From an uncultured Roseburia sp. (GTDB taxonomy: Bacteria; Bacillota; Clostridia; Lachnospirales; Lachnospiraceae), in the NCBI GenBank assembly GCA_947088345.1, contig CAMUGE010000029.1:1-42172 (forward strand): a stretch of 42,172 bases of DNA, given 5' to 3'. The stretch's first letter is position 1. The number at the start of each line of letters is the position of its first letter. A model generated the notes under the pieces. The model worked only from the letters and a program-made list of their open reading frames with translations, was not told the origin of the DNA and did no database searches. The position numbers and the translations under genes are program-made. This document shows positions 37,409 to 42,172 of this stretch, piece by piece.

Positions 37409-38829
37409 AAACATTCCCTGTTTGCATCAAGCACAGGCTGTATCACATCCTGTAAAAATTTTTCCACCTGAAGCGGAGCCCGTCCTACATACCTTGATGG
37501 CTCCATGGCTGATTTCAGTTCCTCTATCGTAAGATTAAACTCAGGGTCCTGGGCGATCAGTTCCAGAAGATTATTATCTTTCCCCTCTTCTTTTACGTTC
37601 CTGCCGGCCTGCATGGAAAGTGTTCTGATTTTTTCATGCAGCTCCTGACGATTGCCGCCGTTTTTTACAGCGTCCATCATAATATTTTCGGTTGCCATAA
37701 ACGGCAGCTCCGCCATCAGATGTTTCGTAATCACCTTATCATAGACAACAAGTCCGTCCACGACATTCAGACAGAGATCCAAAATTCCGTCCACAGCTAA
37801 AAATCCCTCCGGAATGGACAGGCGTTTGTTTGCAGAATCATCAAGCGTTCGTTCAAACCACTGCACAGCCGATGTCACTGCGGGATTTAACGCGTCAATC
37901 ATCACATATCGCGCAAGCGATGCAATGCGCTCCGAGCGCATTGGATTGCGCTTATAAGCCATAGCAGAAGAACCGATCTGATTCTTTTCAAACGGCTCCT
38001 CCACTTCCTTTAAATGCTGTAAAAGTCGTATGTCATTCGACATCTTATGCGCGCTTGCCGCAATACCGGCCAGGACATTCGCCACTCTGGTATCTACTTT
38101 GCGGGAATAAGTCTGACCCGAAACAGCATAACATTCCTGAAAGCCCATCTTCTCTGCAATCATCGGATCTATTTTATCAATCGTCTCCTGATCGCCGTCA
38201 AATAACTCCAGAAAACTAGCCTGCGTACCGGTCGTTCCTTTTGATCCGAGCAATTTCAAACTCTTCTGCACATACGTCAGATCTTCCAGATCCATCAGAA
38301 ATTCCTGTGCCCAGAGCGTCGCGCGTTTTCCGACAGTCGTAGGCTGCGCAGGCTGAAAATGCGTAAATGCAAGCGTCGGCAGCGCTTTATACTGATCTGC
38401 AAATTTTGCCAATTCCGCAATAATATTAACCAGCTTCTTTTGAACAAGTTTCAGCGCCTCGCTCATAAGAATCACATCCGTATTGTCTCCCACATAACAG
38501 GAGGTCGCCCCCAGATGGATGATTCCTGCGGCTTTCGGACACTGCTGTCCATACGCATACACATGACTCATCACATCATGGCGAACTAATTTTTCGCGCT
38601 CTGTGGCCACATCATAATTGATATCATAAATGTGCGCCCTCATCTCATCAATCTGTTCCTGCGTAATCACCGGGTTTCCGTTTTCGCTTAGCCCAAGCTC
38701 CATCTCGGTTTCGGCCAATGCAATCCATAACTTCCTCCATGTGGAAAATTTCATATCCTGAGAAAATATATACTGCATTTCCCTGCTGGCATAGCGCTCC
38801 GACAATGGGCTGGTATATCGGTCTGTCAT
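37381..38829 (-). CDS. purB: Adenylosuccinate lyase
   Basis: PurB acts twice in purine synthesis, releasing fumarate from SAICAR and from adenylosuccinate. The 482-residue protein carries the family signature GSSAMAYKRNPMRSERI and TSCYVGDNTDV near the active site. The start at 38829 (MTDRYTSPLSERY) follows GAGGAAAAAAGA; the longer frame upstream has no ribosome site. It is the last gene of purC-purF-purB. Its final nine codons lie within the 138-bp target duplication of the neighbouring IS, so the gene survives only because the duplication copied its end. Confidence 0.97.
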   Translation of the reverse strand: MTDRYTSPLSERYASREMQYIFSQDMKFSTWRKLWIALAETEMELGLSENGNPVITQEQIDEMRAHIYDINYDVATEREKLVRHDVMSHVYAYGQQCPKAAGIIHLGATSCYVGDNTDVILMSEALKLVQKKLVNIIAELAKFADQYKALPTLAFTHFQPAQPTTVGKRATLWAQEFLMDLEDLTYVQKSLKLLGSKGTTGTQASFLELFDGDQETIDKIDPMIAEKMGFQECYAVSGQTYSRKVDTRVANVLAGIAASAHKMSNDIRLLQHLKEVEEPFEKNQIGSSAMAYKRNPMRSERIASLARYVMIDALNPAVTSAVQWFERTLDDSANKRLSIPEGFLAVDGILDLCLNVVDGLVVYDKVITKHLMAELPFMATENIMMDAVKNGGNRQELHEKIRTLSMQAGRNVKEEGKDNNLLELIAQDPEFNLTIEELKSAMEPSRYVGRAPLQVEKFLQDVIQPVLDANRECLGVKAEINV

Positions 38830-38899
38830 TCTTTTTTCCTCATTTCTGCACTTTTTTTGAAACAACGCCGCCATGACGTTTTGTTCCAATCACGCGGTT

Positions 38900-40348
38900 T
38901 TACTTTTCATAGTTGCCTCTGATATCTTCTTTTGGCGGCTCCATCGGATATGTTCCGGTAAAACACCCCTTACAGATCGGAAGTCCCTGCGCCATCTCGC
39001 TCATTCGGCTTTCGTCTAAATAGGCAAGCGTATCAGCGCCTATCGTTTTTCTTATGTCTTCCAGAGACCTGTTGTAGGCAATCAGCTGTTTTCTCTCCGG
39101 GATATCGGTTCCAAAGTAACACGGCCATAAAAACGGCGGTGATGCAATACGAACATGCACTTCCGATGCTCCTGCATCGCGCAGCATTTTTACAATACGG
39201 TCTGACGTCGTACCACGCACAATGGAGTCGTCAATCATAATCACACGTTTTTGATCTACGGCTTCCCTTAACACATTTAATTTAATTCGAACACTGGATT
39301 CTCTGCTGCTCTGCTTTGGTTTGATAAAGGTTCGGCCCACATAACCGTTTTTCACAAAAGCAGTCCCATACGGAATGCCTGACTGCAGGGAATATCCGAG
39401 CGCGGCCGCATTGCCTGACTCAGGCACGCCGACAACCAGATCGGCTTCCACCGGAGAATCCATGGCCAAAAATCGTCCGGCCTGTATTCTGGAATGATAA
39501 ACGCTGACCCCGTCGATATGGCTGTCCGGTCTCGCAAAATAAATATATTCAAAAACACAGCGCGCTTCCCGCTCTTTTGGCAGTGCATTGGAAAGATCGG
39601 AAATAACGCCCCGCTCCGGGGTAATCGTCACAACTTCCCCCGGCAGCACATCCCGAACATATTCGGCGCCAATCGTATCGAGCGCACATGTCTCAGACGC
39701 AATAATATACGCATTGTCACGCCTGCCAATGCACAGCGGACGAAATCCATAGGGGTCTCTTGCGCCGATTAATTTTCTCGGACTCATGATCACAAGAGAG
39801 TATGCTCCCTTTATTTTTCGGCATGCACGCAAAACCGCCTCCTCGACAGTTTTGGAATTGAGGCGTTCCCTTGCGATATGGTAGGCAATCACCTCGGAGT
39901 CTATCGTCGTCTGAAAAATAGCTCCCGTATACTCCAGATCTTCCCGCAGCTCTTTTGCATTGATCAAATTCCCGTTGTGCGCTAATGCAAGCGTGCCTTT
40001 GACATAATTTAATACCAATGGCTGCGCGTTCTCTCTTGTAGAGGCGCCCGCTGTAGAATAGCGCACATGGCCTACGCCAATATCACCGTTTAGGCGCTCC
40101 AGATTTTCCTGTGTAAATACTTCGTTCACAAGGCCCATGCCCTTATATGCAGACACTTTTCCTTTCGGACCGTTCGTCTCTGAAACGGCAATACCGCAGC
40201 TCTCCTGGCCGCGATGCTGCAGGGCAAACAGCCCATAATAAATCGAAGACGCTACATTTCCGCCGTCAAAATCATAAATACCAAAAACGCCGCATTCTTC
40301 ATGCAGTCCACTTTCGCAGATCTCCTGCCTACACTTTTCTTTTTCCAT
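38900..40348 (-). CDS. purF: Amidophosphoribosyltransferase
   Basis: PurF makes phosphoribosylamine from PRPP and glutamine, the first step of purine synthesis. The start at 40348 is chosen because GAGGACAGG precedes it; an ATG four codons earlier overlaps that site. An 18-residue propeptide precedes the catalytic C19 in EECGVFGIYDF. The PRPP loop VIMIDDSIVRGTTSDRI is intact. All four cysteines of the iron-sulphur type of PurF are present: RCVFEYIYFARPDS, WPCYFGTDIPER and ICKGCFTGTYP. It is the middle gene of the operon, 69 bases or more from its neighbours. Confidence 0.97.
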   Translation of the reverse strand: MEKEKCRQEICESGLHEECGVFGIYDFDGGNVASSIYYGLFALQHRGQESCGIAVSETNGPKGKVSAYKGMGLVNEVFTQENLERLNGDIGVGHVRYSTAGASTRENAQPLVLNYVKGTLALAHNGNLINAKELREDLEYTGAIFQTTIDSEVIAYHIARERLNSKTVEEAVLRACRKIKGAYSLVIMSPRKLIGARDPYGFRPLCIGRRDNAYIIASETCALDTIGAEYVRDVLPGEVVTITPERGVISDLSNALPKEREARCVFEYIYFARPDSHIDGVSVYHSRIQAGRFLAMDSPVEADLVVGVPESGNAAALGYSLQSGIPYGTAFVKNGYVGRTFIKPKQSSRESSVRIKLNVLREAVDQKRVIMIDDSIVRGTTSDRIVKMLRDAGASEVHVRIASPPFLWPCYFGTDIPERKQLIAYNRSLEDIRKTIGADTLAYLDESRMSEMAQGLPICKGCFTGTYPMEPPKEDIRGNYEK

Positions 40349-40393
40349 GCCTGTCCTCATCTAAATATTATCGGTATGCTCCAATCGCCGCTC

Positions 40394-41272
40394 TTATTTT
40401 ACTGCAAACGGCTCTCCTACCAGCATCTCGTATGCTTCTTTATATTTATCAACTGTCTTGATCACTACATCTTCCGGAAGCAGCAGATCGTTGTCCGGAT
40501 TTGCCTTTAACCAGTCCCGCACAAACTGTTTATCAAAGGACGGCTGCGGCTTTCCTGCCTCATAGCCTTCTGACGGCCAAAAGCGTGAGCTGTCCGGCGT
40601 TAACATCTCGTCTCCAAGTACGATTGCACCGTTGTCATCCAGTCCAAATTCAAATTTTGTATCGGCAATGATAATTCCGCGCCTCAGCGCATATTCTGCA
40701 CATTTTTTATACAATGCGATCGTGCAGTCCCTGATTTGCGACGCATACTGCTCTCCTTTTCCCGGATAACTTTTTTCTAAAACTTCCACGCTCTTTTCAT
40801 ATGATATATTTTCGTCATGCAGCCCGATCTCCGCTTTTGTGCTCGGCGTATAAATCGGCTCCGGAAGTTTTTCGGATTCCGCTAAACCTTCCGGCAGACG
40901 GATTCCGCAGACTGTGCCGTCTTTTTTATAGCTTTCCCATCCGCTGCCGGTAATATAGCCGCGTACAATACACTCAATCGGAAGCATCTTAAGTTTACGG
41001 CACATCATACTGCTGCCGTAAAACTGATTCTGGCCGAAAAACTCCGGCATATCCGCCGTATCTACCGATATCATGTGATTTGGCACGATATCCTTTGTAA
41101 AATCAAACCAGAATCTTGACATCTGCGTCAAGATAGCGCCTTTTTCCGTAATTTTATTTTTTAATATATGATCAAATGCAGAGATCCGGTCTGTAGCTAC
41201 CATGATCAGGCTGTCTCCGTTATCATAGATCTCGCGAACTTTACCCTCTTTGAATGGTTTAAATTCTTTCAT
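40394..41272 (-). CDS. purC: SAICAR synthase
   Basis: PurC joins aspartate to CAIR using ATP. The 292-residue protein opens MKEFKPFKEGKVREIYDNG and contains MVATDRISAFDHIL, CIVRGYITGSGWESY and IADTKFEFGLDDNG, all typical. It is the longer form of the enzyme (about 290 residues rather than 237). The start at 41272 follows GGGGAAAG; the frame upstream covers the promoter. First gene of purC-purF-purB. Confidence 0.97.
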   Translation of the reverse strand: MKEFKPFKEGKVREIYDNGDSLIMVATDRISAFDHILKNKITEKGAILTQMSRFWFDFTKDIVPNHMISVDTADMPEFFGQNQFYGSSMMCRKLKMLPIECIVRGYITGSGWESYKKDGTVCGIRLPEGLAESEKLPEPIYTPSTKAEIGLHDENISYEKSVEVLEKSYPGKGEQYASQIRDCTIALYKKCAEYALRRGIIIADTKFEFGLDDNGAIVLGDEMLTPDSSRFWPSEGYEAGKPQPSFDKQFVRDWLKANPDNDLLLPEDVVIKTVDKYKEAYEMLVGEPFAVK

Positions 41273-41308
41273 TCTTTTCTTTCCCCTTTTCTGTCCATTT
41301 ATTAACAG

Positions 41309-41338
41309 ATTATAATACAGCTTGATAAGAGAAGTCAA
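41309..41338 (-). promoter_or_regulatory. Sigma-A promoter of the purCFB operon
   Basis: On the minus strand TTGACT (41333-41338), an 18-bp spacer and a perfect TATAAT (41309-41314) lie 37 bases before purC. The short leader leaves no room for a purine riboswitch. Confidence 0.85.
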
Positions 41339-41717
41339 TAATAAAACACGCAAAAGGATAGTTCATGTAAGTTCATCTGACCGGAAAAATCAGAAATCAT
41401 AACCCCTGACTATGTGATCAGATTCTTTCTCCGGCAATTTTGTTAAATCCAATACACTTCTTATACGGTTCATACCTTGTCCATCCAGAAAAACATGACG
41501 TATTTTTTCAGCATTCATAATACGGAAACTTGAAATATTAATATATCAAAATATAGTTTTTGACTATCTCTTTATAAGTTCTCATAAGCCTGTATAGCCT
41601 GTATTTACAGGCTTTCCGGCATTTTTCAAATTGGAAGAAGCTCTTATATATTCTCATTTCCCCTCATGTTTTCGCGTTCAAAAGTAGTAAATCAAGTAGT
41701 AAAACCTCTATTTACTA
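41339..41717. other. Intergenic region with inverted repeats next to the integrase remnant
   Basis: No gene is supported. AGTAGTAAAT and ATTTACTACT form an inverted repeat at about 41683-41718, with a further AGTAGTAAA between, just after the integrase fragment stop. Near 41608 GCCTGTA repeats occur beside TACAGGC. These could be an old attachment region of the element that supplied the integrase. Confidence 0.35.
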
Positions 41718-41912
41718 CTAAGCAATCAGCCGTTCCATTTCTGCCATTGCGCTATCAGAGGTAGCATGGGCGTAATAGTTCAGCGTCATATTGATGTTGG
41801 AATGTCCCATGATATACTGCAATGCTTTCGGGTTCATTCCGGCGTTTGCTAAGTTGGTAAGAACGTATGGCGTTAATCGCCCTGTGGTGTTGGTCTGAAT
41901 GTTGTCGCTCAT
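41718..41912 (-). pseudogene. C-terminal remnant of a tyrosine recombinase (integrase)
   Basis: The last 45 residues, from TNLANAGMNPKALQYIMGHS to MTLNYYAHATSDSAMAEME, are the C-terminal part of a Tn916-type integrase with the GHS box and the nucleophilic tyrosine. The usual R-H-T-F-C box with the catalytic arginine is absent: TPYVL joins directly to TNLANAG. A strong AAGGAGG site and an ATG at 41912 now stand before it, giving a 64-residue frame starting MSDNIQTNTTG of unclear origin. It cannot be an active recombinase. Confidence 0.75.
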
Positions 41913-41946
41913 ATTCCTCCTTGTTGGGCAATATGTGCAAGCACAC

Positions 41947-41990
41947 ATAAAAAAAGACGCATGGTTTACCATTTACTGTTCCATGCGCCT
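41947..41990 (-). terminator. Terminator of the right-edge gene
   Basis: GACGCATGG and CCATGCGCC form a nine-pair stem with one G-U, followed on the minus strand by seven U. It lies 37 bases after the stop at 42027. Confidence 0.8.
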
Positions 41991-42026
41991 TTACGCTGTT
42001 ATTTTGATATTAAATTGTTTTTCTGA

Positions 42027-42172
42027 TTATGCCAACTGCATAACCTCGGCTTCAATCTTTTTTAATTCTTCAAAAGATATTGTCGGAACACAATCCGCAA
42101 TATCTTCCAGTGACATTTTGCCTTTTTTTATCATTCTTTCTGCTGTTGCCCTGTCTGCTTCATAAGCAGCAG
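42027..42172 (-). CDS. C-terminal end of a gene cut by the window edge
   Basis: The last 47 or so codons on the minus strand read DRATAERMIKKGKMSLEDIA then CVPTISFEELKKIEAEVMQL before a stop. This ending is typical of small Firmicute proteins of the PD-(D/E)XK nuclease/Rpn transposase-like type. The catalytic part is outside the window, so the family is only likely. A terminator follows. Confidence 0.5.
   Translation of the reverse strand, partial: AAYEADRATAERMIKKGKMSLEDIADCVPTISFEELKKIEAEVMQLA

Noticed and set aside
41273-41338. Purine riboswitch before purC
   Set aside because: The promoter lies only 37 bases from the start codon, leaving no space for an aptamer.

Overview
The window is chromosomal DNA from a low-to-moderate GC Firmicute of class Clostridia, most likely family Lachnospiraceae. 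The signs are RNase Y with a GTG start, a heterodimeric ABC exporter pair, the purC-purF-purB order, IMP dehydrogenase next to a CNNM/CorC membrane protein, strong AGGAGG-type ribosome sites, and near-consensus sigma-A promoters with 17-18 bp spacers. The species cannot be named from this sequence.

Layout. 1-630 has no recognisable gene. 688-975 is a small membrane protein (minus strand). 1386-5857 is a five-gene plus-strand module: an excisionase-like HTH protein, an OmpR-type response regulator, a two-TM sensor kinase, an ABC ATPase and an FtsX-type permease. It probably senses and answers cell-envelope or peptide stress. 6145-9823 (minus) is a 23S rRNA pseudouridine synthase, ligA and metA. 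10034-11347 (minus) is a membrane-anchored double SH3b protein. A tRNA-Arg(CCG) gene lies at 11566-11637. 11779-16912 (minus) holds two halves of an ABC exporter and a DUF4422 glycosyltransferase. aroD is at 17209-17964 (minus).

18.0-20.2 kb is a decaying accessory patch: an orphan antitoxin-like protein, an unknown immunity-like protein beside a 54-residue protein tail, and two broken acetyltransferase genes. 20434-23596 carries a DAHP synthase (plus), then a MATE pump and a Nudix ADP-ribose hydrolase (minus). rny (minus) and guaB (plus) diverge at about 25.5 kb, and a CNNM/CorC gene follows guaB.

28459-34722 (minus) is the most unusual part: a compact Tad/type IV-like pilus locus. It has a TadZ-like protein, a tiny pilin-like protein, a TadA ATPase, a TadB-TadC fusion, and five further small membrane proteins. 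Its intergenic spaces hold four almost identical 82-bp foldable repeats (28936, 29882, 30293, 30653), a collapsed fifth copy, four copies of a 19-bp palindrome, and terminator-like hairpins. A diverged relative of the 82-bp element lies about 7 kb away, between aroF and the MATE gene, so the repeat family is dispersed.

35282-37270 is an IS1634-like insertion sequence bounded by two identical 138-bp direct repeats. They duplicated the 3' end of purB and its terminator, so purB itself stays intact. 37381-41272 is the minus-strand operon purC-purF-purB with a good promoter. The right edge holds a tyrosine-recombinase remnant and the 3' end of a further gene.
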